Positions 1 through 9,859 of a stretch of DNA of 64,000 bases are shown here, one piece after another. The notes beneath the pieces were generated by a model. That model made no database searches, was not told the DNA's origin, and saw nothing but the letters and a program-made list of their open reading frames with translations. The stretch lies in the NCBI GenBank assembly GCA_029573725.1, contig JAKQDQ010000018.1, forward strand, positions 62,001 through 126,000, in the 5' to 3' direction. Numbering within the stretch: position 1 is the stretch's first letter; every line of letters begins with the position of its first letter. The DNA comes from Verrucomicrobiota bacterium. Lineage in GTDB: Bacteria; Verrucomicrobiota; Verrucomicrobiia; Limisphaerales; JADLHS01. The translations under genes and the position numbers were made by a program.

Positions 1-1
1 G

Positions 2-568
2 ACGGTGGAGGGAATAGCGGTGGCCAGTTACGAGATTTACATGGACGACGGGGCGGAGGCCACCGCGGTGACAACCAACAATTTTTGGACGGCCACCGGG
101 CTGGCGGCCAACAGCACCCATCGCTTCCGGCTGGCGTATGTGTTGTCGGACGGGCGGCGCTCCCCCCTGTCGGCGGCCGCCACCGGCACCACCTACGTTT
201 ACCCGTTTGACTGGTACGGGATCCCGGCGGATTGGATGTTCGCCAAATTCGGCGCGAACATGAATGCGTGGCCCACCGCGGATGCGGACAGTGATGGGGA
301 TGGAGCTTCCAATCTCCTTGAATTCCTGCAAGGGACGGACCCGATGGATCCGCACAGCGTTCTGAAGTACCATTTACGGCTCACCGAACAAGGTGTTTTC
401 CTTGATTGGAACACGCAACCGGGCCTGCTGTATCAGGTGCAGTCTGCGCCGGCGCTCAATGGAACGTGGGCGGACTTGGGGGGGCCGCGGTTTGCGGCGG
501 GCACCAATGATTCGCTGTTCGTCGGCCGGAGCAGCGGCGGGTTCTATCGCATTGGACGCGTTCGCTAA
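2..568 (+). CDS. C-terminal part of a secreted fibronectin-III protein (partial)
   Basis: The reading frame is open to the left window edge, so this is the end of a longer gene and the GTG at 5 is not trusted as a start. The visible 188 residues begin with a fibronectin type III-like strand pattern (YEIYMDDG..., then RFRLAYVLSDGRRSPLS). A linker with a calcium-binding type Asp repeat (DADSDGDGASNLLEF, thrombospondin type 3-like) follows. The end is a beta-rich tail (YQVQSAPALNGTW ... GGFYRIGRVR) that recurs at the ends of other secreted proteins in this window. It is probably extracellular or surface bound; no enzymatic domain is visible. The next gene starts 11 bases downstream, so the two are probably co-transcribed. 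Confidence 0.75.
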   Translation, partial: TVEGIAVASYEIYMDDGAEATAVTTNNFWTATGLAANSTHRFRLAYVLSDGRRSPLSAAATGTTYVYPFDWYGIPADWMFAKFGANMNAWPTADADSDGDGASNLLEFLQGTDPMDPHSVLKYHLRLTEQGVFLDWNTQPGLLYQVQSAPALNGTWADLGGPRFAAGTNDSLFVGRSSGGFYRIGRVR

Positions 569-579
569 GGAAAGTTTTT

Positions 580-2886
580 ATGGCGCAAAAGTTTCGCAAC
601 TTCTGGGTGGCAGTCGGATTGATGGTGCCGGTTGGCATGGCCTGCGGTTCGGCCTTTTTGGGGCCCAACAATGAGGCGTACCAAATTACCGAAAACGGGT
701 ACAATCCCAACGACCTGGACGGACTCCCGACCGGGCCAAAGAACCTGGGCGAGGAATACCGGCGGGTCACACCGGTAATGTTTTATACCTTCGATCAGAA
801 CTTCATTGATTATTTCGGGACCAACGGCATTGATGCAGTGGATCGGGCCTTTGAAGTGTTCAACGGGTTGACGAATGTTTCGAGTTACACCCCCGGTCTG
901 TTCGAGTTTCCGATGGAGGCGCAACGGGTCAATTACCAGGCCCAGGCGTTGTTCTTGAGTGATTTGAAATCGGCCACCATGAGCATCATCATGGAACAGT
1001 TGGGGGCTGCCCAACCCGACCGGTACGTGTGGACGTTGCATGCGCGCTGGCATGAGGGCGACGTGGCGTGTCCGGCGGGGCAGAATTACACGGTGGTGAA
1101 ACGGAATTTTGAACCCATCAGCAGCGACTTGAATCAATTGCAGGCCAGCAGTTACGTCAACGGCACGCTGTACAGCTACAAAATCGTTGAATTTTGCCAG
1201 ACCCCGACCCCGTACGGCTGGCTGGCCGACGCCGTGGAGTTCAACGTGGACCCGCTGGCGACACCCTTCACCGCGGTTGCTTCCGGTTTTGGGAGCATGC
1301 CTTATCTGTTGGGGGGCACGGCGCTGACCGCCTTGGGGGGACTGGGCGAGGGATATTATTACACGGGCTTGACCCGGGATGATGTCGGGACGCTGCGGTA
1401 TCTGATGCGTGCGAGCAACGTCAATCTGGAATCCGCCGGGACCAACGTGCTGACCTACGTGACGAACACCACCGCCGAAATTCTGCCGACGGCGGATCTG
1501 GCTACGTTCATTGAAAATGCCCGGGTCAGTGATCCGGCCACCCTCACGGCGTTGTATCCGGGTTTGCAGATCGCCGGCTCATCCTCCTATCTGACCAACG
1601 TGCTCACCACCAATACGGTGTTCTACGTGACCAATGTGCCCTTCGCGCCGGCCGGGATGGCGGTTTTGCGTTCGGCCACTGTGGTGACCACCAATATTCA
1701 ACGGCATTATTTTCACGAATTTCTCAACGCTTATATTACTCCGGAATACCAGCTGACTTCCAATTTCCAGGTGCCTCTCGTGCCGGGACACACCACGACG
1801 AATTACACCATCAATAACGTCATTACGAACATCTCGGCCGAGGGCTGTCCCCCTCTGACTCCGGCGGGCACCGTCTGCACGAACGTCACGATTCAAACGG
1901 AAGTGTTCAACAGTGTCGGAGGGGATTTCTACATCCTGCCGACCAACTGGTGCGCGGTGGGCAACGTGAAAACGCAGTTGATCCAGGTGGTCACCCTGGA
2001 GGGGGAGACCTTCACGGTGACCAACGCCCCGGGGACCATCAACACCAATGAAGTCTCGTTCACGGTGACGCCGACGCTGACCTACACGCAATATGTTTAT
2101 CAGGTAAATCCCGTGCTCTGTCCGGAGGATTGGGCCGCCTACCGTCGCGGGATCGAGCGCGTCCAGTTCGTGCGTCGTGATTACGACTCGTTGATTGGTG
2201 AATTTTATTACCCCACGAACAGCGAATACACGATCATCACCGTCACCAACAACCAGGACTATCCGCAACACCTCCGGCGCGAGGTGTTTCGCCCCGACAT
2301 CCTGATCACGGCCCGGGATCTGTCCGGCGGTCCCGGCGGCCCTTCCGGCGCGGGAACGCTGGCGCGCAGCATTGAATTTGACGGCTCGCGCTCCCTGAAC
2401 GGGCTGGCCGGTCCGGGGACGATTTTGAATCCCGCAGTGATTACCTTCAGCAAGACCGGTCCGATGATGGGCAATTCGTTTCCCCTGATGGATGAAGCGA
2501 CCGGCATCCCCCTGTTTTTGTGGGCCTCCTATGACGGCTCGACCAACGCGCCGGTGGTGTATCCGAATGGCACCAGCGTGACCGAACTGGAGAATCACAT
2601 TCTGATCCGGGTGACGCCGTCGGGACCCGCGCTGCCCGACGCCATTCTAGGCGTGGAGTACAGCACGCTGTTCACCGGTTTCAGCATTGCGGGAGGGACG
2701 GCGCCGTTCACCTGGAGTTTTGCGCCCGCTTCCGGGGGGCTGCCGCCCGGGCTGACCCTGAATCCCGCGACCGGGGCGATTTCCGGCGTCCCGACGCAGC
2801 CGAACATTTACGATTTCACACTGCGCTTGAGCGATGCGAACGCGCGTTCGATTGATCTTCATTATTCAATTACCGTTACTCCTTGA
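580..2886 (+). CDS. large secreted protein with C-terminal putative-Ig domain, function unknown
   Basis: This 768-residue protein starts at ATG 580 behind a good ribosome binding site (AAGGAAAG). It opens with a signal-peptide-like stretch (charged start, then VAVGLMVPVGMACGSA). The body is rich in Thr-Asn pairs (for example TNTTAEILPT, TTNYTINNVITN) and has several scattered cysteines. I recognise no enzyme motif in it. Roughly the last 85 residues look like a He_PIG-type putative Ig domain, with the hallmark LPPGLTLNPATGAISGVP. Unlike its neighbours it lacks the FYR-type terminal module. It sits between the partial Fn3 gene and another giant secreted protein in the same operon. The role may be structural or a partner of the downstream protease, but that is a guess. 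Confidence 0.75.
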   Translation: MAQKFRNFWVAVGLMVPVGMACGSAFLGPNNEAYQITENGYNPNDLDGLPTGPKNLGEEYRRVTPVMFYTFDQNFIDYFGTNGIDAVDRAFEVFNGLTNVSSYTPGLFEFPMEAQRVNYQAQALFLSDLKSATMSIIMEQLGAAQPDRYVWTLHARWHEGDVACPAGQNYTVVKRNFEPISSDLNQLQASSYVNGTLYSYKIVEFCQTPTPYGWLADAVEFNVDPLATPFTAVASGFGSMPYLLGGTALTALGGLGEGYYYTGLTRDDVGTLRYLMRASNVNLESAGTNVLTYVTNTTAEILPTADLATFIENARVSDPATLTALYPGLQIAGSSSYLTNVLTTNTVFYVTNVPFAPAGMAVLRSATVVTTNIQRHYFHEFLNAYITPEYQLTSNFQVPLVPGHTTTNYTINNVITNISAEGCPPLTPAGTVCTNVTIQTEVFNSVGGDFYILPTNWCAVGNVKTQLIQVVTLEGETFTVTNAPGTINTNEVSFTVTPTLTYTQYVYQVNPVLCPEDWAAYRRGIERVQFVRRDYDSLIGEFYYPTNSEYTIITVTNNQDYPQHLRREVFRPDILITARDLSGGPGGPSGAGTLARSIEFDGSRSLNGLAGPGTILNPAVITFSKTGPMMGNSFPLMDEATGIPLFLWASYDGSTNAPVVYPNGTSVTELENHILIRVTPSGPALPDAILGVEYSTLFTGFSIAGGTAPFTWSFAPASGGLPPGLTLNPATGAISGVPTQPNIYDFTLRLSDANARSIDLHYSITVTP

Positions 2887-2920
2887 GCGTATGACCTCCT
2901 TGAAACTCAGAATCAGTCTT

Positions 2921-5896
2921 ATGAAACGGCAGTTGTTCCTCCGCTTCGGTTTCGTGATGTTGGGATTGCCTCTGGCGGCCTGGGGGGCTCAGGACACGTG
3001 GTTTAATGGAAGCACCTCGTCCATCACCGACCCTTCGGTGCCGATTGATGCGACCAATGTCATCAACTACGGGAATATCGGGCCGTGGGGTGCCATGCCC
3101 ACCCTCTTGCCCTTCGACACATCCAATACACGCAATCTGACCAATTCCGGAACGTTCGACGGCGCGATTGGCTTCCGTTTCGATACCGCGCCCCGGAACA
3201 GCAGCGGGCAGTTGATCGGGCTGCGGAAACCGCTGGCGAACTTCCATAACCGCAACAGCGGCCAGATTCATGCCCGGGATGGCGGCACGGTGGGCGGCTA
3301 CATCGGCAGTCTTTTGTCCATTGAAGCCACCAACTTGATCAACCAAGGACTCATTACCGTTGGTGCAGGCGGGCTGGGAAAATTAAGCGGAGTGGATGTG
3401 GATCTCTCCTGGAGCGGCTATGGGGTGGTTTCGGTGGATGCCGACACTTCGCTTCTGGGATCTTTTAATCATGCGCCCACGCCAAGCATGTTCATTCCGG
3501 ATACGGCGATTTCCGACAATTATTGGGGTCAAACCGATTTGCTTTTCTACGTCAACAACATTCTGACTCCGGGAGGGGCGGTGGTCACCCCGACGCATCC
3601 GGTTGAATTTGCCGGAGGTGGAGGGATGCTCTGGCAGTTTGGGCTGCTTGATTATTACTTCGATGGCATTTCGAACGTGACCCAGTGGGCCACCATGACG
3701 GTAACGAACATTGACGGGGAGGCGGAAACCATTGATGTGCCCACCAATATCGTCAAGCAGGGCGTCTTCGTGTCGGTCCCGCCCGGGAACGTTGATGTGG
3801 ATATTTCCTTTGCGCCGTCTTCGCAGCCAACCAACGACTATCAGTCGGTCTTCGTCACCGTGCAATTTCCCTATACCAACATGCTTACGGATGAAATTGG
3901 CGGCGCGATGATTTACCTCCAGGACACCCTGGCGGGGGAGAATGACCAGGGACTGCTGACCAATTATACGACCACCCTGGCGGGGGCCGGAGTGCCCCGC
4001 ACCATGCGACCTGCCGGCTATCTGCTGTCCCGGTTGACGCAGGGGCAGGGGATGCCGGGCAACACTCCATTCGCGCCTGACTTTTTCTATAATCGGGATT
4101 ATGCGACCAATCTGGTCAGCGGGACTTACGCGGCCTATTCGGGCCGGATTGACAATATTGTCATCCGGCCTCCGGATATTCCCGCCGGCACGGCGACCAA
4201 CCTGACTGGCCGCGCCGAAATCCGCGCTGCCAATCTGGACATCAACCATGCCCGCCTGCGCGGGGAAGGTCTGCTTTCAATCCAGGCCACCCATCTGAAG
4301 GACAGCGCGCAGGCATCGGTGGACTGCGAGAATTTGAATCTGGACCTGGGCGCGACCAACGGATTGCTGCGCATTGTTGACATCGCCAAGACCAACACCT
4401 ACCGGGTGCGCGGCGATGTGTTTGCCTGGAGCGGGACCTGGAGCAATTCCTTCACCATGCTGGTGACCAACTACAATGTCACCACCAACGGCGCGGAGTT
4501 GGAGATGTTGACCAATACCGTGAACGTGTTGTTTCACACGCTGATTTATGACTTGAGCCAATTGGAGACTACCGTGCCCGTGGCCGTGCAGCAATTCACC
4601 GCCTCCGCCACCAACATCGTCATGGAAGATCAGGCCAATATCGTGCTGACGTATCAACTGAATGGACAGAGCTTCACGTTGAACGGCGGGATGAATCTGA
4701 CCGGCGCCATCATGGACTGGCGCACCACCAACGCCCCGTCCCTGCTTTATTTCACGAACAACGGCCGTCTGGTCATGCCAGGGGAGGCGCACTTTGGTGA
4801 TGATGCCCCGCAACGTTATCTGGCCTTTGTCAATCGGGGACTGGTGCAATCGGCGGGCCAGAACATTGCGAGCAGTTATGTCGAACTGGCCGGCACCAAC
4901 ATCAGCCTGAGCGCGATCAGCATCAATGCCACGGATGCCAAAATGACCGCGGCGACGATCAACGCCGGCAACGACGTTGGATTGACCGCCAATACTTTGA
5001 AGTTTCACCAGTCCTCAATCCTGACCTCCACCCGGCTGGTTTTGAGTGCGACCAACTCCCTGCAGGACAACGGGAGCAGTTCCAGCAATTTGTTTGTGGT
5101 TGGGGATGGCATGAAAGTGGATCAGAAACCGGCGACCGGAGATTTGCTGGGCACGACGGTGCGATCAATCGCGCCGAACTGGAAAAAAGTGACCCATTGG
5201 TGGCCGGGTGAAGACCGGGGGGCCACTCCCGCCGGTTTCACGAATAATCTGGCCCTGGGCTCCCTGGCCTTGGTCCCCAACGGACCAGTCACCGTCTTCG
5301 AGTTCCTCGGCACCACCGGAAACAACGCCCTTTATGTGGATTTGCTGGACCTGTCGCTCCTGTCCGACTGGGCCGGGCAGCTCTCGATCAAGCCGGGCAT
5401 CACGATTTATTACGCCGCAATCAAGCCCGGCTTTGTTCCGCCGGCTGGCTATACGCCGGAAGAATACCTGGACAATAAACTGGGCGGGCGTCTGCGCTGG
5501 GTCTCGCAGTATGCCGGTCCGCACAGCTCCGTGGACGTGCTCATCAACGGCAGCCAGACCATTCAGATGAACCGGGCCCGACGGTACAGCCAGATTCTGG
5601 ATGATGATGGCGACGGCATTCCCAACTTTTTTGATTTTGATCCGTTCAGTGGCGTGCAGATCGTGGGCCTCGAAACCGTGGTTTCGCCGTCCGGGATGCG
5701 CCTTTCATGGCAGGCTGTGGCCGGAACGGTGTATCATGTCGAATACCGGACCAACTTCCATACCGCGTGGCAGAAGCTGATGACCACCACGTTTGCTTCC
5801 CCCGTAAATGGCGTTTGCAGCGTGGTGGATACCAACGCCGTGGGCGGAACTGCCATGCGGTTTTATCGGGTGATGTACCAGCCCCTGGGCCAATAG
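2921..5896 (+). CDS. large secreted beta-helix-like protein, function unknown
   Basis: This is a 991-residue protein if it starts at ATG 2921, which gives a clean signal peptide (MKRQLFLRFGFVMLGLPLAAWGA). ATG 2891 in the same frame is an alternative. Residues about 60-180 contain short Asn/Gly-rich repeats on the theme of ATNLINQGLI and NLTNSGTF. A second repeat-like part near residues 650-720 has alternating strands (SLSAISINATDAKM, LSATNSLQDN). Both recall filamentous-haemagglutinin-like beta-helices. Near the end is an Asp-rich calcium motif (DDDGDGIPNFFDFD), followed by the beta-module found in sister proteins (YHVEYRTNFHTAW ... MRFYRVMYQ). It lies 34 bases after the previous gene and is probably in the same transcript. 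No catalytic residues are recognisable. Confidence 0.75.
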   Translation: MKRQLFLRFGFVMLGLPLAAWGAQDTWFNGSTSSITDPSVPIDATNVINYGNIGPWGAMPTLLPFDTSNTRNLTNSGTFDGAIGFRFDTAPRNSSGQLIGLRKPLANFHNRNSGQIHARDGGTVGGYIGSLLSIEATNLINQGLITVGAGGLGKLSGVDVDLSWSGYGVVSVDADTSLLGSFNHAPTPSMFIPDTAISDNYWGQTDLLFYVNNILTPGGAVVTPTHPVEFAGGGGMLWQFGLLDYYFDGISNVTQWATMTVTNIDGEAETIDVPTNIVKQGVFVSVPPGNVDVDISFAPSSQPTNDYQSVFVTVQFPYTNMLTDEIGGAMIYLQDTLAGENDQGLLTNYTTTLAGAGVPRTMRPAGYLLSRLTQGQGMPGNTPFAPDFFYNRDYATNLVSGTYAAYSGRIDNIVIRPPDIPAGTATNLTGRAEIRAANLDINHARLRGEGLLSIQATHLKDSAQASVDCENLNLDLGATNGLLRIVDIAKTNTYRVRGDVFAWSGTWSNSFTMLVTNYNVTTNGAELEMLTNTVNVLFHTLIYDLSQLETTVPVAVQQFTASATNIVMEDQANIVLTYQLNGQSFTLNGGMNLTGAIMDWRTTNAPSLLYFTNNGRLVMPGEAHFGDDAPQRYLAFVNRGLVQSAGQNIASSYVELAGTNISLSAISINATDAKMTAATINAGNDVGLTANTLKFHQSSILTSTRLVLSATNSLQDNGSSSSNLFVVGDGMKVDQKPATGDLLGTTVRSIAPNWKKVTHWWPGEDRGATPAGFTNNLALGSLALVPNGPVTVFEFLGTTGNNALYVDLLDLSLLSDWAGQLSIKPGITIYYAAIKPGFVPPAGYTPEEYLDNKLGGRLRWVSQYAGPHSSVDVLINGSQTIQMNRARRYSQILDDDGDGIPNFFDFDPFSGVQIVGLETVVSPSGMRLSWQAVAGTVYHVEYRTNFHTAWQKLMTTTFASPVNGVCSVVDTNAVGGTAMRFYRVMYQPLGQ

Positions 5897-5990
5897 ACGA
5901 AAAGCTTGCCGTATTATGGAACCTCAATTTGGAGAACAAGCCGGCGGCCCCGCGGATGCGGGAGCCGTGGCGCGAGAGAAAGAAACATTC

Positions 5991-8900
5991 ATGAAGACTC
6001 GGTTGGAAACGGCCGGCGCCGCAGCGCGGCCAGGTTGCGGCATTCGGCAGGCCCGGGTGTTGTTGGTGCTCGTGGCCGCGTGGCTTGTCGGCCCGGCTCG
6101 CGCGGCCTTGCCGGACTCCATTGCCCTGAACGGACAGGAGGTCCATCCGACCCGGATTCTGGCCCAATTCAAGGAGACGGTGATTCCTGCGGCGAGCGGC
6201 GGGATCTTGGAACAACTGGGCTCGCGCATCGAATGGCAGTCCCGCCTCGTACCGGGCCTGGTGATTTTGGGTGACGCCGGCGCCCCCGCGGGTCGCGGGG
6301 TGGCTCCCAGTGAGGAAATGGTCCGGGCGCAGTTGGTGAATCGCATCAACACGCTGGCTCTTTCGGGCATGTTTAAGTACGTGGAACCGGATGCGATCGT
6401 GCATCTGGACGTTACTCCCACGGATCAATCATTCGTTGACGGGACCTTGTGGGGACTGCAAAACCTCGGACAAAACGGGGGGGTGGTCGGCGCGGATATC
6501 GACGCCGTGCGCGCCTGGGATTTGACCACCGGCTCGACCAACGTCATCGTGGCGGTCATCGATACGGGGATTCGCTATACGCACTACGAACTGACCAATC
6601 AGATGTGGATCAATCCCGGTGAAATTCCCGATAACGGCATTGATGATGATGGGAACGGCTACATTGACGATATTCACGGCATCAATGCCATTACCGACAC
6701 CGGCGATCCGATGGATTTTGACATGCACGGCACCCATGTGGCGGGGACCATCGGGGCCGCCGCCAATGACGGGCACCGGCTGGTCGGAGTGGCTTGGAAT
6801 GTACGACTGATGGGTTGTCGTTTTTTGGGCAGCGGCGGAGGATCGACGGCCGCCGGCATCAAGTGCATTGACTATGCGGTAACTATGGGGGCAAGGATTT
6901 TGAACAACAGCTGGGGAGGCGGCAGCTATTCCCAGGCTTTGCTTAATGTGATTGATGCCGCGGGTCAGCAGGGAGCCTTGTTCGTGGCGGCCGCCGGTAA
7001 TTCCGCCATAGACAACGACATCAATCCGCACTACCCCTCCAGTTATCCACTCGACAACATCGTCTCCGTGGCGGCGATTGACCGTTACAATGTGTTGGCC
7101 AATTTCTCACATTACGGCCGGCAGTCGGTGGACTTGGGCGCACCGGGAGTGGCGATTTACTCCTCGACCTCGGCGTCCGATACCTCATATCAGTCGATGA
7201 ATGGCACGAGCATGGCCACGCCGCACGTCAGCGGGGTTGCCGCCCTGATTCTCAGCCTTTACCCTACCGCCGATTTGAACGAGCTCGTCGGCCGCTTGTT
7301 TGGGGGGGTGGTGCCGGTGCCGAGTTTGAACGGCCGGACGACCACCGGTGGCCGCGTGAACGCCTACAATTCCCTGACGCTGTCGGGGAGCGGGGTGCTG
7401 CGCATGTCCGTTGATCCCGCCTCCGGCTCGTACCTGTTGAGCAGTTCGATGCAGCCCATTTATGTGCGGGTGACCGATCTTTTTGGCGTCAATACCGCCA
7501 CGGTGCACGGCACCGTGGCGGGGCTGACCAATCTGGTGTTTGCCAATGATGGCGTGGCGCCGGATGCCGTGGCCAACGATGACATTTACTCGGCGGTGTT
7601 GGCGGTGCCGGCGGGGCCGGGGACGCTGACGCTGACGCTCAGTGCCACGGCTACCAACAAACTTGGCATTACCAACGAAGTGAATTACGCCATCGTGCCT
7701 CCGCCATCGAATGATCATTTCACCAACGCCATAAAAGTGCCGGTGGCGGGGGGCACCTATTTTGCCAACAACCGGTTTGCCACGCTGGAGGAGGGCGAAC
7801 CCCGGCATGCCGGTTTAGCCACTGCCGCGGGGTCGTTGTGGTGGTCGTATACACCCACGGCGAACACCAACATCTTCCTCGATACCGCTGGCAGCACCAT
7901 TGATACGGTGCTGGCCATTTATACCGGGACCGTCGTGTCCAACCTGCATTTGGTGATCGCCACCAATGATGTCGGCAACCGCCGTCAGGGCTATCTGAGT
8001 GTGCCGGTGCAGGCCGGCATCGGTTATCGGATCGCGGTGGCCAGCGCGAACACCAATTCAGTGGGCTCGGTCCAGTTGCGCCTCAGTCCCGGCGGCGGAC
8101 CGGATGTGATTCCGCCGGCCGTGTTCGTCACCAGTCCGCTGAGCGGGCTCAGTGTCAGCAATCAGTTGCTTGTGGTGACCGGGACGGCTGCCGATCCCCT
8201 GCCGAATGCCTCGGGGGTCAGCGAGGTGTTCCTGAGTGTCAATGGCGGCATTGCCTCCACGGCGCTGGGGACAACCAACTGGAGCGCCCCCGCGCTCCTG
8301 CAGCCCGGAGTAAACACGCTGAAGGTCGGTGCCGTGGATGCCTCCGGCAATTATTCGGCCTTGGTGACCCGGCAGGTTCATTATCTTCCCAACGATCCGG
8401 TGAACGACATCTTTGCCAGCGCCCTGCCGCTGACCGCAACCCCGGGGTTTGTCACGGCCGCCAATACCAATGCGACCCGGGAAGTGGGTGAGCCGCATCA
8501 TGCCGGGAACGCGGGCGGGAAGTCGGTCTGGTGGCAGTATCAACCCCCGGTGGACGGCATATTGGTGCTCAACACAACCAACTCCACCTTCGACACGTTG
8601 TTGGCGCTCTATACCGGCACCACGGTGGGCCAGCTGACGGAGATTGCGGCCAACGATGACGCGTACGAAGGCGCTCCGGGAGGGTTCAGCCAGATCGTTC
8701 AAGCGGTGCGCGCCAGTTCATTTTATCACATCGCGGTGGATGGCTACGACGGTGTGGGGGGACAGGTGGTCTTGAATTACTCCTTCACTCCGGCGCCCGT
8801 GTTTCACCTGACCGTGACGGAAAGCGGCGGGGGGACGGTTTCACCGAGATCCGGAGATTATCCCAGCAATGCCGTGGTCTGGCTGACCGCCACCCCGGCC

Positions 8901-9668
8901 GGCTCCAGCTTGTTCAGCCATTGGGACGGCGCGGTTTCCTCCTCGGCGAATCCCGTGTCGCTCGTGATGAACGGGGACAAGGCAGTGACCGCCAATTTTA
9001 CCCTGGTTTCGTTTGCTGATGGCTTCGAGTCCGGAGATTTTCAGCAGCTGCCCTGGCAGACCAATGGCAACATCCCCTGGGTGATCACTGATCAATCCGT
9101 CGCGGCCGGACAATGGGCGGCGCGCTCTGGAGTACTGGAGGACAATCATCCGGAACCGCAAATCAGCACGCTGCTGCTGACCGTGGACCTGCGCGAGGGG
9201 AGTGGCGCCTTCGATTACCGGGTCAGCTCCGAGCCGACCTTCGATTACTTGAAATTTTCACTGGATGGAGAGGAGCTGCAACGCTGGTCGGGGGAGGCAG
9301 GCTGGGCCACCTTCATGTTCCCGGTGCAAAGCGGCACGCACACCCTGCGCTGGGATTACGTCAAGGATCCCACCCTCAGCGTCGGCTTGGATGCGGCCTT
9401 TATTGACAATTTGCTGCTGCCGCTAAGCCTGCCGGTGGATGGCTCCACTCCGGCGAGTCTGGAAATGATGCGCCTGCCCGATGGCAGCCTGACCCTCGAG
9501 ATTCAAGGCCAGCCCGGTCGCGAGTACCGGATCCAGGCCAGTTCAAATCTTCACGATTGGGTGGATGTGGCCACGCAAGTGGCCGCGGGTGGGGTGATTC
9601 GTTTCACCGATCCGGACGCCGACGCACACGCAGTGCGCTTTTACCGGGCGGTGGCAGTGGTGCCGTAA
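5991..9668 (+). CDS. secreted subtilisin-family (S8) serine protease, multidomain
   Basis: The protein is 1225 residues from ATG 5991, chosen because a signal sequence (VLLVLVAAWLVGPARA) follows. The Ser/His/Asp triad of peptidase family S8 is complete: Asp191 in AVIDTG, His246 in HGTHVAG and Ser407 in GTSMATPH. Residues about 45-140 look like an inhibitory propeptide. After the catalytic domain come two copies of a beta-sandwich repeat near residues 575-700 and 800-930, each with a WW-[SQ]-Y core and DT-[VL]-LA-[IL]-YTG. Next is a divergent InlB-type repeat (GGGTVSPRSGDYPSNA). The end is the shared terminal module (YRIQASSNLHDW ... VRFYRAVAV). The enzyme presumably acts outside the cell or on the surface, on neighbouring exported proteins or environmental protein. 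Confidence 0.93.
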   Translation: MKTRLETAGAAARPGCGIRQARVLLVLVAAWLVGPARAALPDSIALNGQEVHPTRILAQFKETVIPAASGGILEQLGSRIEWQSRLVPGLVILGDAGAPAGRGVAPSEEMVRAQLVNRINTLALSGMFKYVEPDAIVHLDVTPTDQSFVDGTLWGLQNLGQNGGVVGADIDAVRAWDLTTGSTNVIVAVIDTGIRYTHYELTNQMWINPGEIPDNGIDDDGNGYIDDIHGINAITDTGDPMDFDMHGTHVAGTIGAAANDGHRLVGVAWNVRLMGCRFLGSGGGSTAAGIKCIDYAVTMGARILNNSWGGGSYSQALLNVIDAAGQQGALFVAAAGNSAIDNDINPHYPSSYPLDNIVSVAAIDRYNVLANFSHYGRQSVDLGAPGVAIYSSTSASDTSYQSMNGTSMATPHVSGVAALILSLYPTADLNELVGRLFGGVVPVPSLNGRTTTGGRVNAYNSLTLSGSGVLRMSVDPASGSYLLSSSMQPIYVRVTDLFGVNTATVHGTVAGLTNLVFANDGVAPDAVANDDIYSAVLAVPAGPGTLTLTLSATATNKLGITNEVNYAIVPPPSNDHFTNAIKVPVAGGTYFANNRFATLEEGEPRHAGLATAAGSLWWSYTPTANTNIFLDTAGSTIDTVLAIYTGTVVSNLHLVIATNDVGNRRQGYLSVPVQAGIGYRIAVASANTNSVGSVQLRLSPGGGPDVIPPAVFVTSPLSGLSVSNQLLVVTGTAADPLPNASGVSEVFLSVNGGIASTALGTTNWSAPALLQPGVNTLKVGAVDASGNYSALVTRQVHYLPNDPVNDIFASALPLTATPGFVTAANTNATREVGEPHHAGNAGGKSVWWQYQPPVDGILVLNTTNSTFDTLLALYTGTTVGQLTEIAANDDAYEGAPGGFSQIVQAVRASSFYHIAVDGYDGVGGQVVLNYSFTPAPVFHLTVTESGGGTVSPRSGDYPSNAVVWLTATPAGSSLFSHWDGAVSSSANPVSLVMNGDKAVTANFTLVSFADGFESGDFQQLPWQTNGNIPWVITDQSVAAGQWAARSGVLEDNHPEPQISTLLLTVDLREGSGAFDYRVSSEPTFDYLKFSLDGEELQRWSGEAGWATFMFPVQSGTHTLRWDYVKDPTLSVGLDAAFIDNLLLPLSLPVDGSTPASLEMMRLPDGSLTLEIQGQPGREYRIQASSNLHDWVDVATQVAAGGVIRFTDPDADAHAVRFYRAVAVVP

Positions 9669-9819
9669 AGGCTGGCGGTCCGGTTTTGATCAACAAACAC
9701 CGTTGTGTCATCCAGGCGCGTGGCGTTTGGGCCGACAGGCGGGTGGATGTTGATGATCCGGTTCATGGTTTCAGTTCAACTGGCCTCATGGTGGCCGCTC
9801 AACCTGCAAGCTGAGGACG

Positions 9820-9838
9820 TGCAACCCGGGGGGTTGCA
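9820..9838. repeat. perfect inverted repeat upstream of coaE
   Basis: TGCAACCC and GGGTTGCA are separated by three G residues, forming a perfect 8-bp stem 21 bases before the coaE start. No T-run follows, so it is not a standard terminator. It could affect coaE translation or be an operator; nothing else supports either role. The rest of 9669-9859 holds nothing I recognise. Confidence 0.35.
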
Positions 9839-9859
9839 TGCTCATTCCCGGAGTCCGAT

